64,000 nt of DNA, from positions 1 through 64,000 of the forward strand of contig NZ_JAEEGB010000037.1 of NCBI RefSeq assembly GCF_016316925.1. The letters run 5' to 3'. Within the stretch, counting starts at the first letter, position 1. Each line of letters opens with the position of its first letter. Positions 26,626-34,608 of the stretch are shown one piece after another. The notes beneath the pieces were generated by a model. It had not been told where the DNA came from. It was given only the letters and a program-made list of their open reading frames with translations, and ran no database searches. The stretch comes from Clostridium aciditolerans (lineage in GTDB: Bacteria > Bacillota > Clostridia > Clostridiales > Clostridiaceae). The position numbers were made by a program, and so were the translations under genes.

Positions 26626-27129
26626 TTATGCTTGTTCTTGAGCTCTATCTTCGATATCTTCTTCTTTCTTTCTAGTTGTTAGTTTTACTATCAACTCTCC
26701 GCCAGCATCTGAAAGAATACCTACAACAGAACCCATTAATAGTGCTGCCGCTGTAGTCATGTAAGAATTATTCATAGCAAGCATACCAAAAGTTGTTGAA
26801 CAACCAATATATACACCCGGTATGAATGACAAAGTTTTCCATTTAGCTTGTGCAACTATTCCAAAGGAAATAACTCCTGTCATAATAGCAACTATATTTG
26901 GAAGGTGAAGAACCTTTGAAACTTCTACGCAAACTATAGCCCATAATACTCCAACCATGTTTGCTATTATGCCTCTTACCCATCCTTTGATAAAGCGCTG
27001 ACCTGATGCATAATATGTTGTAGTTCCCATGAATCCTGCCCAAGTAGCAGCGCCTATTGCTGCACTTACATTGGCCCATATCCATGCCAATATCCCCATG
27101 CTTATGGCATTAGCTATTAAAGCGTCCAT
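26626..27129 (-). CDS. DUF1097 membrane protein
   Basis: A 167-residue polytopic membrane protein with about five helices. It belongs to the DUF1097 (YcdZ-like) family, recognisable by the Gly/Ala-rich first half (WIWANVSAAIGAATWAGFMG) and VGVLWAIVCVE. The C-terminus is charged (TRKKEEDIEDRAQ). Function is unknown; its position between preA and the dihydropyrimidinase gene suggests uptake of pyrimidines or export of degradation products. The ATG follows AAGGGGAG. Confidence 0.7.
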   Translation of the reverse strand: MDALIANAISMGILAWIWANVSAAIGAATWAGFMGTTTYYASGQRFIKGWVRGIIANMVGVLWAIVCVEVSKVLHLPNIVAIMTGVISFGIVAQAKWKTLSFIPGVYIGCSTTFGMLAMNNSYMTTAAALLMGSVVGILSDAGGELIVKLTTRKKEEDIEDRAQEQA

Positions 27130-27175
27130 AAAATCTCCCCTTCGTGTCTCAATAATAAAAAATTATATATCTTTA

Positions 27176-28414
27176 TTAAAGAGCTATTTCTCTTTCTACT
27201 CCGAAATCTTTGAATTTTATTTCTCCTTTAGTTATGCACTTTTCTATTGGGCACACTAATGAACATAAATGGCATCCTACACAATTTTCTTGTTTAAGTG
27301 ATGGTCTTCTAGTTTCTGCATCCCAAACTATAGCTTGGTGAGCTCCATCATAACATGAAACATAGCATCTTCCACATCCTACACATTTATCGTGGTTGAA
27401 ATTTGGATATACTATATAATCTCTATCTAAGTTTTCAGCAGGTACAATATTGTCAAGTGCACAACCTACTAAGTCTTGAAGCTTTTCAACTCCTTTTTCT
27501 TCCATATAGTATTGTATTCCGCTTATCATATCTTCAACTATTCTATATCCATACTGCATTATAGCTGTAGTAACTTGAACAGTTCCTGATCCAAGCATTA
27601 TGAATTCAAGAGCATCTTCCCAAGTTTCTACCCCACCAATACCGCTTATTGGAGCATTCTTAAGCGCTGCATCTTGTTTCATTTGAGCTATAAATCTTAA
27701 AGCTATTGGTTTAACAGCTTTTCCTGAATATCCTGATATTGATGATTTACCATTTACTATTGGAAGACCTACTTGCTTATCTAGATCAACTCCAGTTATA
27801 CATTTTATTGTATTTATAGCAGCTATACCTGTAGCTCCACCTTCTATTGCAGCTCTTGCAGGCACTTCCATGTTTCCTATGTTTGGAGTCATTTTTGCAA
27901 GTACTGGAAGATGAGTTCCTTTTCTTACTGCTGCTGAATATTTTTTAACTAATTCAGGGTTTTGTCCAACGTCTGATCCCATCGCATGAGTTGTCATTTG
28001 TGGACATGAGAAGTTACATTCTATTATGTCTGCTCCTATTTCAGTAACTTGTTGAGCAAGTCTTGTCCACTCTTCTTCACTAGCTCCCATTATTGAAGCT
28101 ATTAAAACCTTATTTGGATAATTTTCTTTAAGCTTTTTCATATCTCTTAGGTTTTCTTCAAGTGAGTGCTCAGAAACCTGTTCCATATTTTTAAATCCTA
28201 CGAAAGGAGTTCCTTCTTTTCTTGTAGCATCAAAACGTGGTGAAACTTCTATCATTTTTTCTGAGTTTACAGTTTTAAATACTACTCCAGCCCAACCAGA
28301 TTCTAAAGCCTTAGCACACATATCATAGTTATTTCCAACTGGTGATGATGCTAAGAAAAATGGATTTTCACATTTTACTCCACAAAATTCTATTGAAAGA
28401 TCTCTTTTTTTCAT
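27176..28414 (-). CDS. preA: NAD-dependent dihydropyrimidine dehydrogenase, PreA subunit
   Basis: A 412-residue subunit with a DHOD-like FMN domain (about 1-310; [29 protein letters not shown]) and two C-terminal [4Fe-4S] clusters ([29 protein letters not shown]). With PreT it reduces uracil and thymine to dihydropyrimidines, or works in reverse. The gene overlaps preT by one base (TAATG), showing translational coupling. Residues match the catalytic half of mammalian dihydropyrimidine dehydrogenase. Confidence 0.92.
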   Translation of the reverse strand: MKKRDLSIEFCGVKCENPFFLASSPVGNNYDMCAKALESGWAGVVFKTVNSEKMIEVSPRFDATRKEGTPFVGFKNMEQVSEHSLEENLRDMKKLKENYPNKVLIASIMGASEEEWTRLAQQVTEIGADIIECNFSCPQMTTHAMGSDVGQNPELVKKYSAAVRKGTHLPVLAKMTPNIGNMEVPARAAIEGGATGIAAINTIKCITGVDLDKQVGLPIVNGKSSISGYSGKAVKPIALRFIAQMKQDAALKNAPISGIGGVETWEDALEFIMLGSGTVQVTTAIMQYGYRIVEDMISGIQYYMEEKGVEKLQDLVGCALDNIVPAENLDRDYIVYPNFNHDKCVGCGRCYVSCYDGAHQAIVWDAETRRPSLKQENCVGCHLCSLVCPIEKCITKGEIKFKDFGVEREIAL

Positions 28415-29670
28415 TATCTTACACCCTCCTTAGCTGATGCTGCTTCGTCTAATCCTGCTTTTCCTGTTAAGAAAGCTTCGATTTTTTCTGCAGCTAATTT
28501 ACCTGATGCAACAGCTTGCACAACTGTCTTATCATCTTCAACTATATCTCCTGATGTAAATACATCTGTTGATTTAAGATCTGCAATTCCATCAACATTC
28601 TCTGCTTCTTGTCCAACTGCAAATATAACCATATCTGCACCTAATTCCATTTTTGAAGCATCAAACATTCCTTCAGCTTTTAAAGCTGTAACTTTTCCGT
28701 CTTTTCCTGTAATTTCTGCTGGTTTAAATCCTGTGAAAATTGGAATATTTAATGAGCTAACATATTCTTTCTCTTCAGAGCTAGCTGGCATTTTTTCAAT
28801 TGTTCTTCTGTAAACAATCTTAACATCTTCAGCACCAAGAAGTTTTGCTGTTGATGCACAGTCCATAGCAACGTCTCCGCCGCCAATAACGATTACATGA
28901 TTTCCAACTTTAACATCACCCTTAGTAGTCTTAGCTTGTGCTAAGAAGTCTACTCCGTTTACAACTCCTTCTAAATCTGAGCCCTTAATATCTACAAGTT
29001 TTCCTTTTTGCATTCCACATGCAACTAAGAATGCCTTATATCCTTCAGCTCTTAAGCTATCTATACTTAAATCTTTTCCTACTTTACAACCTGTTTTAAA
29101 TTCAACACCTAGTTCTTTTATATAATCGATTTCATTTTCAACAACTTCTTGTGGTAATCTTTGAGGTGGTATTCCATAACTTAACCATCCACCTAAAACA
29201 TCTTTTTCTTCAAAAACAGTAACTTTATATCCTTTTAGTGCTAGAGCTGCCGCTGCAGTAAGACCACTTGGTCCTGCTCCAATTACTGCTACTTTTTCTT
29301 TATCCAATTCTACTTTTTCCAAAACTTTCATATTTATAGATTGTTCGTAGTCAGTTAAATATCTTTGAAGCTCTCCAATTCTAATCGGCTTGTCTATTCC
29401 GCATCTGCTACAAGCTCCTTCGCAATATTTGTCGTAAGGGCAAACTCTTGAACATACTGCTCCAAGAGGATTGTTTGTTCTTATAGTTTCAACTGCACCC
29501 TTTAAGTTTCTGAAGCGAAGTGAACGTATAAATTTAGCTGGATCTGTCCCTGCTGGACATGCCTTACTACAAGGTGCATCATGGCATAATAGACATCTTG
29601 CAGCTTCTTCAATCGCTAGCAAAGGTGTGAATGGTTTTTTTGTTTCTTCTAAGTACTTTCCGTTTTCCAT
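28414..29670 (-). CDS. preT: NAD-dependent dihydropyrimidine dehydrogenase, PreT subunit
   Basis: A 418-residue glutamate-synthase-small-subunit-like FAD/NAD protein. N-terminal [4Fe-4S] cysteines occur in [14 protein letters not shown] and [18 protein letters not shown] ([14 protein letters not shown]) and NAD(P) ([12 protein letters not shown]) sites follow. It transfers electrons from NADH to PreA. I start at the ATG at 29668-29670, preceded by AAAGGGGA; a TTG 7 codons upstream would sit within the ribosome binding site. It is the first gene of the pyrimidine operon. Confidence 0.9.
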   Translation of the reverse strand: MENGKYLEETKKPFTPLLAIEEAARCLLCHDAPCSKACPAGTDPAKFIRSLRFRNLKGAVETIRTNNPLGAVCSRVCPYDKYCEGACSRCGIDKPIRIGELQRYLTDYEQSINMKVLEKVELDKEKVAVIGAGPSGLTAAAALALKGYKVTVFEEKDVLGGWLSYGIPPQRLPQEVVENEIDYIKELGVEFKTGCKVGKDLSIDSLRAEGYKAFLVACGMQKGKLVDIKGSDLEGVVNGVDFLAQAKTTKGDVKVGNHVIVIGGGDVAMDCASTAKLLGAEDVKIVYRRTIEKMPASSEEKEYVSSLNIPIFTGFKPAEITGKDGKVTALKAEGMFDASKMELGADMVIFAVGQEAENVDGIADLKSTDVFTSGDIVEDDKTVVQAVASGKLAAEKIEAFLTGKAGLDEAASAKEGVR

Positions 29671-30177
29671 TTCTATATTTTCCCCTTTCAAAATTATGTG
29701 TATTTTGAATTAAAGCGAATGACTTATATCATTTTCTGCTTTATGTGAATATAATAACATCAATTTTTTAAATGTACCATACCCTTTCTATATACACATT
29801 TTTTCTTTAAACGACATTTGCTGTTTTTTTATTACGACATTTTTTTCATTTTTGAATATTCTTTATATTTTTATGTTTTTTAATAAATCCAAAGAAACTT
29901 TAGCAATTCCTCGATGCACATACCTTTTTATTTTAAATTTAATGTTAACATTTTGTTATTTTTCAAAAAATTCTTTACAAATATTTTGTAATTATTTCTG
30001 CATTATAATTAATTTAATTTAATTTTTCAAATTATTTTTTCACAAAATAATCAATATATTTTAATTTTTTTAAAATTTCATTTTTATCTATAAGTAATTT
30101 ATATAAAAAATTATAATTTAATTGCACAATCTTTCACAATATTATGTATAAGTTTATTATGATTTAAAAATATAAAA
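29671..30177. other. Intergenic region upstream of the pyrimidine operon
   Basis: About 500 bp of very AT-rich DNA (AT-runs especially at 29930-30177) without a gene. The direct repeat ACGACATTT at 29811-29819 and 29834-29842, 23 bp apart, could be a two-site operator for an activator of preT. No clear sigma-54 site was found. Confidence 0.45.
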
Positions 30178-30213
30178 AAAAAGAAAATGTCTAAAATATG
30201 ACATTTTCTTTTT
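30178..30213. terminator. Terminator of cysS
   Basis: AAAAAGAAAATGTC (30178-30191) pairs perfectly with GACATTTTCTTTTT (30200-30213), 12 bp after the cysS stop codon. Confidence 0.85.
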
Positions 30214-30224
30214 ATATAAATGCA

Positions 30225-31637
30225 TTATTTTTTTATTTTCCACTCAGTTCCAAGCTTTGAATCAATTAGTTCGATGTTCATAGCTTGTAATTCATCTCTA
30301 ATTTCATCTGCCCTAACCCAGTTTCTATTTTTTCTAGCTTCATTTCTTTCTTTTATAAGTCTGCTTATTAAGTTTTCATCAACTTTCATATCCTTTTCGC
30401 TATTTTCCTTTGTCAATTCGAGTGATAAAACTTTGTCGAAATCTGCAATTAATGTGTACTTTTCTCTATTAGTTAATTGACTATCTTTTATAACTTTTGA
30501 CAATACAGTTAAAGCATTAGCCATATTTAGATCATCACTAATTTGTTCAGCAAATTCACTTTTGTATAAGTTGATTTTATTTTCATCTAATCTTTCCTCT
30601 TCTTGCAAAGCATCTATAATAGATGACACCTTACTCTTTAACTTTTTGTAAGAATTCTGTGCATCCCTTAATGCTTCAAAGCTAAAAACCAACTGCTTTC
30701 TATATCTAGATTGCAAACAAAAATATCTATAATCTAAAGGACTAAATTCATTCTCTTCAATTTTTGAAAGCGTTAAAAAATCACCTTTTGATTTAGACAT
30801 CTTTCCACCGTCAAGTACTAAAAATTCTCCGTGCATCCAATAATTTACCCACTTATGTCCAAGTGCCCCTTCTGATTGAGCAACCTCATTGGTATGATGG
30901 ACAGGTATATGATCAACTCCACCACAATGAATATCTATTGTTTCTCCTAAATATTTAATTGACATAGCTGAACACTCAATATGCCACCCTGGAAAGCCTC
31001 TTCCCCAAGGAGAATCCCATTGCATTATTTGATTCTTAAATTTAGAATTTGTAAACCATAGAACAAAATCTAAAGGATTTTTCTTGCCTTCATCCACTTC
31101 TACTCTGCTTCCTGCTTCCAATTCTTCTATACTTAAATTTGCAAGCTCATTATAATCTTCGAATTTATCAATTTCATAATATACGTTTCCATTAGATATA
31201 TATGTATAGCCTTTTTCTTCTAGTCTTTTTATTAAATCAATCATGTCTTGTATGTGTTCCGTTGCTCTACATATGACTGTTGGTCTTTCAATATTTAACT
31301 TGTCACAATCCTCAAGAAAAGCATTTTCATAAAACTTAGCAATTTCCCATACAGTTTTATTTTCACGCTGTGCTCCAAGCTCCATTTTATCCTCGCCTGT
31401 ATCTGCATCTGACTGTAAATGTCCTACATCAGTAATATTCATAACATGCTTTACGTTATGTCCTATATATCTTAAGGACTTTTTAAGAACATCCTCAAAT
31501 ATGTATGTTCTTAAATTTCCTATGTGCGCATAATTGTAGACAGTAGGTCCACATGTATACATGCCCACTTTTCCTTCTTGTACAGGTATAAGCTTTTCTT
31601 TGTTCCCGGACATGGTATTGTACACAAAAAAATCCAT
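30225..31637 (-). CDS. cysS: Cysteinyl-tRNA synthetase
   Basis: A 470-residue class I synthetase with the zinc/Cys-binding CGPTVYNYAHIGN (HIGH motif HIGN, about 22-34), the zinc ligands in WHIECSAM and HCGGVDHIPVHH, and KMSKSKGD (about 265). It charges tRNA-Cys. The start is the ATG at 31635-31637, behind GGAGGATG; an ATG six codons upstream contains the ribosome binding site itself. Its upstream leader contains a Cys-codon-rich peptide and a terminator (separate entries), pointing to attenuation by cysteine supply and not to a T-box. Confidence 0.95.
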   Translation of the reverse strand: MDFFVYNTMSGNKEKLIPVQEGKVGMYTCGPTVYNYAHIGNLRTYIFEDVLKKSLRYIGHNVKHVMNITDVGHLQSDADTGEDKMELGAQRENKTVWEIAKFYENAFLEDCDKLNIERPTVICRATEHIQDMIDLIKRLEEKGYTYISNGNVYYEIDKFEDYNELANLSIEELEAGSRVEVDEGKKNPLDFVLWFTNSKFKNQIMQWDSPWGRGFPGWHIECSAMSIKYLGETIDIHCGGVDHIPVHHTNEVAQSEGALGHKWVNYWMHGEFLVLDGGKMSKSKGDFLTLSKIEENEFSPLDYRYFCLQSRYRKQLVFSFEALRDAQNSYKKLKSKVSSIIDALQEEERLDENKINLYKSEFAEQISDDLNMANALTVLSKVIKDSQLTNREKYTLIADFDKVLSLELTKENSEKDMKVDENLISRLIKERNEARKNRNWVRADEIRDELQAMNIELIDSKLGTEWKIKK

Positions 31638-31696
31638 ATCTATTACATCCTCCATTCTTTATATCATATATTTTAATTCTTTAATTAAAATAAAAA

Positions 31697-31721
31697 CCAC
31701 AGGATAAATATATACCTGCGG
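31697..31721 (-). terminator. Attenuator terminator upstream of cysS
   Basis: CCGCAGG and CCTGTGG (minus strand, 31721-31715 and 31703-31697) pair with one G-U around an 11-nt loop and are followed by TTTTTATTTT. It lies between the leader peptide and cysS. Its 5' arm can instead pair with ACCTGCG inside the leader (31770-31764), which would prevent terminator formation. Confidence 0.8.
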
Positions 31722-31740
31722 TAAGAAAAATCTATTTAAC

Positions 31741-31824
31741 TTATATTAAATATAGAGATAGTGCGCAGGTCCTATGTGATTTAAAAGCTTTCATTAAATA
31801 ATTTCTACAACAACAACAAAACAT
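31741..31824 (-). CDS. Cysteine-rich leader peptide of cysS
   Basis: A 27-codon reading frame with an excellent ribosome binding site (GAGGAGG, 8 nt before ATG). It begins MFCCCCRNYL: four consecutive UGU codons at positions 3-6, with a fifth Cys codon at position 20, and ends at TAA. It lies 103 nt upstream of cysS, and an intrinsic terminator sits between them. The segment AGGTATGTG at its ribosome binding site can pair with CACATA-GGA-CCT within the coding region, and that segment in turn can pair with the terminator's 5' arm. This is the standard 1:2, 2:3, 3:4 architecture of amino-acid attenuators such as trp and his. Confidence 0.8.
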   Translation of the reverse strand: MFCCCCRNYLMKAFKSHRTCALSLYLI

Positions 31825-31858
31825 TTCACATACCTCCTCAAACACTAATCTTATATAA

Positions 31859-31886
31859 ATATTACCACAAATTTAAAATAATGCAA
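31859..31886 (-). promoter_or_regulatory. Promoter of the cysS leader transcript
   Basis: On the minus strand TTGCAT (31886-31881) and TAATAT (31864-31859) are separated by 16 bp. The expected transcript start is near 31852, about 28 nt before the leader-peptide ATG. Confidence 0.65.
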
Positions 31887-31981
31887 CATTTTTAGTTTTT
31901 ATTATTTATAAGAAATACTTAAATTTTATAGTATGTCGATTGTACTGAAATCACATAATATACTATAGAAAATTATAATAG

Positions 31982-32010
31982 TTGAGTTTTCTATTATTTT
32001 ATATTATTAT
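31982..32010 (+). promoter_or_regulatory. Promoter of the HesB-like selenoprotein gene
   Basis: TTGAGT (31982-31987) and TATTAT (32005-32010) are separated by 17 bp. The expected start is near 32017, giving a 5' UTR of about 93 nt that contains the palindrome at 32057-32075. Confidence 0.5.
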
Positions 32011-32056
32011 AACTAAGTAGGAGCGTTTATACAATGCTTTATTAATTAATATTTGT

Positions 32057-32075
32057 TACTTGTTAGTAACAAGTA
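32057..32075. promoter_or_regulatory. Palindrome in the 5' region of the HesB-like gene
   Basis: TACTTGTTA (32057-32065) and TAACAAGTA (32067-32075) are exact inverted copies around one G, 35 bp before the start codon. It may be an operator (the core TTGTTA/TAACAA resembles Rex-type half sites but with wrong spacing) or an RNA hairpin with a 3-nt loop. Confidence 0.45.
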
Positions 32076-32109
32076 AAATAAAAATTCAATGTAAAGTGAG
32101 GTAATATAT

Positions 32110-32442
32110 ATGGCAGTTATTCATATGAGCGATATAGCTTATGCAGAATTTAAAGAGCTCTTAGCAAATAACAACATCGATTCCAATGTCATTAGAGTTT
32201 ATTTAGCAGGCATGGGCTGAAGCGGTCCAGCATTTAATCTTGTTCTGGATGAACAAAAAGAAAACGACGCTACTGAACAAATAAAAGATTTAACTTTTAT
32301 TGTAGATAAAGATCTTGTTAATCAATATGGAAGTTTCACATTAAAATCCGGAAGTGAAAATGGTCGTGGAGGTTTCTCTATAGAAAGCGAAATACAGCCA
32401 GGCGGCGGGGAATGTGGCGGAAGCTGCTCAACTTGTGGCTAA
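32110..32442 (+). CDS. HesB/IscA-like selenoprotein with in-frame UGA (Sec37)
   Basis: A 110-residue gene interrupted by one in-frame TGA (32218-32220). It begins MAVIHMSDIAYAEFKELL behind GAGGTAAT; before the TGA it reads VIRVYLAGMG, after it SGPAFNLVLDEQ, and it ends CGGSCSTCG-TAA. The pattern GMG-U-SGP matches the IscA/HesB motif GGCSG, with selenocysteine in place of the first conserved cysteine; the C-terminal cysteines at residues 102, 106 and 109 correspond to the other conserved pair. HesB-like selenoproteins are known in clostridia and other anaerobes. The likely role is Fe-S, sulfur or selenium related redox chemistry. ORF callers that treat TGA as a stop will miss or split it. Confidence 0.85.
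32225..32250 (+). promoter_or_regulatory. Candidate bacterial SECIS stem-loop
   Basis: Starting 4 nt after the UGA, GTCCAG (32225-32230) can pair with CTGGAT (32245-32250; last pair G-U), with a 14-nt loop. Bacterial SECIS elements lie just downstream of the UGA. The apical loop lacks an obvious leading G, so the match to the usual consensus is incomplete. Confidence 0.35.
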
Positions 32443-32524
32443 CTACATATAGTCTACTGAACGGCTCGTTAACTTGTACACTAATGTGTACTGGCAATTT
32501 TTAAGTTTGAAGTGAATAATTTTT

Positions 32525-32629
32525 AGTTGAGAGTTGAGAATTAACAGTTGAGAGTGAAGGATGATTTTCTGAAGTATAACATAAGAAAATCATCCATAAC
32601 TGTCCACTATCCATTGTCAACTCTCAACT
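32525..32629. repeat. 105-bp imperfect palindrome, MITE-like
   Basis: Two 46-nt arms (32525-32570 and 32584-32629) are inverted copies. The outer AGTTGAGAGTTGA and inner GGATGATTTTCT parts match exactly, and the middle has diverged. The inner stem forms a perfect 12-bp hairpin (32559-32570 with 32584-32595). A fragment resembling part of an arm (AGTGAAGGATGA) occurs at about 63112. It could act as a terminator for the HesB-like gene. Confidence 0.6.
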
Positions 32630-32666
32630 ATTTATTTTTTCTCTTCTTCTATAAACAGAATTCTTG

Positions 32667-32835
32667 GCTTCAGGTGGAGTTTTGACTCCATCTGAAGCTT
32701 AGAAGTCGTTATCCAGGGACATAGCCGCTCTTTACTCCCACTTAAATAAAAGCAGAGAGCCCAAATCTTTGATTTGATGCGAATCGCTTTCACAGAGTGC
32801 GATGGGAGTATTAGAGCGGGTAAGTCATCGGATAA
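32667..32835. repeat. Dispersed structured intergenic element, full copy
   Basis: Two parts. First a hairpin, GCTTCAGGTGGAGT (32667-32680) with ACTCCATCTGAAGC (32685-32698). Then a long imperfect hairpin with arms 32709-32740 and 32803-32835 (TTATCC...CCGCTCT...ACTCCCA and its inverted copy), enclosing about 60 nt. The joint CTTAGAAGTCGTTATCC (32698-32714) recurs at 40725-40741 on the other strand with one mismatch, and the right half recurs at 36439-36496. Confidence 0.65.
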
Positions 32836-32876
32836 AAATTATCAACTTAGATTGTTGTCTTATCTATATCTATGCT

Positions 32877-34019
32877 TTACTTTATTGTATACCCATAATA
32901 TATGCAGTTAAGTAATTCTTTCATTTGCTCCTCTGAAATTTTAACCGGGTTAACCCTTGTTGATCCTTTTAATGAATTTTCTACTAAAATTTCAAAACTA
33001 TTTTTAAAATCCTCTTCTGATATTCCTACATCTTTTAGAGATTTAGGAATGTTTAATGTATTATTAATACTCTTAACTGATTCAATAAAATCTAAACTAT
33101 TTATAACCTTTGCAAGTATTTTTAGCTTTTTTGCTACTGTTTCGTTTCTTGAATTATATTTAAGCACATAGGGTAACACAATAGCATTAGCGATACCATG
33201 GCCTAGATCAAATTTTCCTCCTAATGCATGTGAAATACCGTGAGCCATGCCAAGCCCAACATTATCGAATGCCAATCCAGCAATACACTGATAATGATGT
33301 ACCTTTTCTCTAGCTTCTAAAGTTTTATCTTTGTATGAAAGCGGCAGGTATTTAAACAAGCCTTCTACTGCACCTTTAGCGATACACTCAGTAAAATCAT
33401 CTAAATTGTGGTTTATATAACATTCTACTGCATGAGTTATAGCATCCATACCTGTTTCTGCAACTATGTTATCTGGCATAGTCACAGTTATATTAGGGTC
33501 TAAAATGGCTATATCTGGAATAAACGCATCTGTCTTAATGCCTATTTTTATCTTATCCTTTTTAAAAGTTATTACCGCTGCCTTTGTAACTTCACTTCCT
33601 GTTCCAGATGTAGATGGTATTGCAATAAGCTTAACCTTATTTCTCTTCTCTGGAAGCTCTATTGAAAGTATATTATCGAAGCTTATATGTTCATTTTCAT
33701 ATAATAGGGTCATTACCTTTGCAGCATCCATTGATGAGCCTCCTCCAACCGCTATCACAGTGTCGGGGTTGAATTCCTTCATCTTCTCTACACCTAATAT
33801 TACTTCTTCTGTATCAGGATTCTTCCTTATTCCAGATATGATACAGAGTTCACAATTATTTTTCTTTAGCACTTTATCTATACCTTCAATAGTTCCATTT
33901 TTAAACATAGATTTACCACCAGTTACGATTACTACTTTTTCACCATTTATATTATTAAGGTATTCCAAAGCTCCCTCACCTGTTATTATATTTTTTCCTC
34001 CAAAGGTTAACTTCTTCAT
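32877..34019 (-). CDS. Iron-containing alcohol dehydrogenase
   Basis: A 380-residue group III (Fe-ADH) enzyme. The cofactor site is VGGGSSMDAAK (about 92-102), and the metal ligands are in ETGMDAITHAVECY and GMAHGISHALGGKFDLGHG (four ligands: Asp and three His). It reduces aldehydes to alcohols, or the reverse, with NAD(P)H. Butanol, ethanol or 1,3-propanediol dehydrogenase are all possible. It starts with ATG behind AGGAGGCG. It is a single gene convergent to the HesB-like gene. Confidence 0.9.
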   Translation of the reverse strand: MKKLTFGGKNIITGEGALEYLNNINGEKVVIVTGGKSMFKNGTIEGIDKVLKKNNCELCIISGIRKNPDTEEVILGVEKMKEFNPDTVIAVGGGSSMDAAKVMTLLYENEHISFDNILSIELPEKRNKVKLIAIPSTSGTGSEVTKAAVITFKKDKIKIGIKTDAFIPDIAILDPNITVTMPDNIVAETGMDAITHAVECYINHNLDDFTECIAKGAVEGLFKYLPLSYKDKTLEAREKVHHYQCIAGLAFDNVGLGMAHGISHALGGKFDLGHGIANAIVLPYVLKYNSRNETVAKKLKILAKVINSLDFIESVKSINNTLNIPKSLKDVGISEEDFKNSFEILVENSLKGSTRVNPVKISEEQMKELLNCIYYGYTIK

Positions 34020-34057
34020 GATATTTTACGCCTCCTATCTAATGATTAAGTTATTGA

Positions 34058-34537
34058 TTACAATTTATCTATTATTTTTATTAAGTCTTCTGATGGTGAT
34101 AAATTTACTATTGGATTATTTAAATACTTTTTTCCATTTCCATAATACATTAAATATTGATCATTCTTCTTATCATTTTTAACAGATAACGGGAAAAATA
34201 GTCTTGTATACTTAAACTGTTTCAACCCCTCTGCCACAACATTAAATTCCTGCTCTTGAGCATAAATAAATTCTATATCAATACCATCATCTTTTGCGTT
34301 TTGGATACATTTATCATCTACATCTATCGTCTCTGTATATATATTATTAAACCGTTTGTTAGTAAGCATTATGATGTTATTAAAACTAGGATTAGATTGA
34401 TTCAGTACTTGTTTTGTGCCATTTCTATAAATTATAATTTTCTCTGGATAAGCTAATATGGTTGTTTCTTTTTTACATGCAACAACAAAAACACTTATAA
34501 TAATGAATAAAAGTATTAATGATATTTTCCGCACCAT
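34058..34537 (-). CDS. Putative lipoprotein of unknown function
   Basis: A 159-residue protein with a signal peptide (MVRKISLILLFIIISVFV) ending in the lipobox VVAC (Cys21). The remaining polar domain is unrecognised. The start is the ATG at 34535-34537 behind GGGGGATAG; a further ATG 8 codons upstream overlaps that site. It follows the HD-domain gene at 34609 on the same strand and precedes the alcohol dehydrogenase gene. Confidence 0.6.
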   Translation of the reverse strand: MVRKISLILLFIIISVFVVACKKETTILAYPEKIIIYRNGTKQVLNQSNPSFNNIIMLTNKRFNNIYTETIDVDDKCIQNAKDDGIDIEFIYAQEQEFNVVAEGLKQFKYTRLFFPLSVKNDKKNDQYLMYYGNGKKYLNNPIVNLSPSEDLIKIIDKL

Positions 34538-34608
34538 AATACTATCCCCCTCAGAATACATTAGAAATTGTTCATTTTTAGTATATTAAAATTTTCAAGG
34601 AATATTTT

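Larger units (their letters stand above)
32443..32876. other. Gene-free region with two structured repeat elements
   Basis: About 430 bp between convergent genes without a supportable gene. It contains a 105-bp palindromic element (32525-32629), a terminator-like hairpin (32667-32698) and a long imperfect hairpin (32709-32835), each listed separately. Confidence 0.6.

Noticed and set aside
29671-29810. Sigma-54 promoter upstream of preT
   Set aside because: TGGTAC is present, but no GC dinucleotide lies at the required 10-bp spacing, so the -24/-12 consensus is not met.
31690-31870. T-box riboswitch upstream of cysS
   Set aside because: No T-box consensus (AGGGTGGNACCGCG) or specifier-loop architecture is visible; the leader is too short and contains a translated Cys-rich frame instead.
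32110-32442. HesB-like gene as a pseudogene broken by TGA
   Set aside because: A single TGA exactly at the conserved cysteine, an intact frame on both sides and a good ribosome binding site fit selenocysteine far better than decay.
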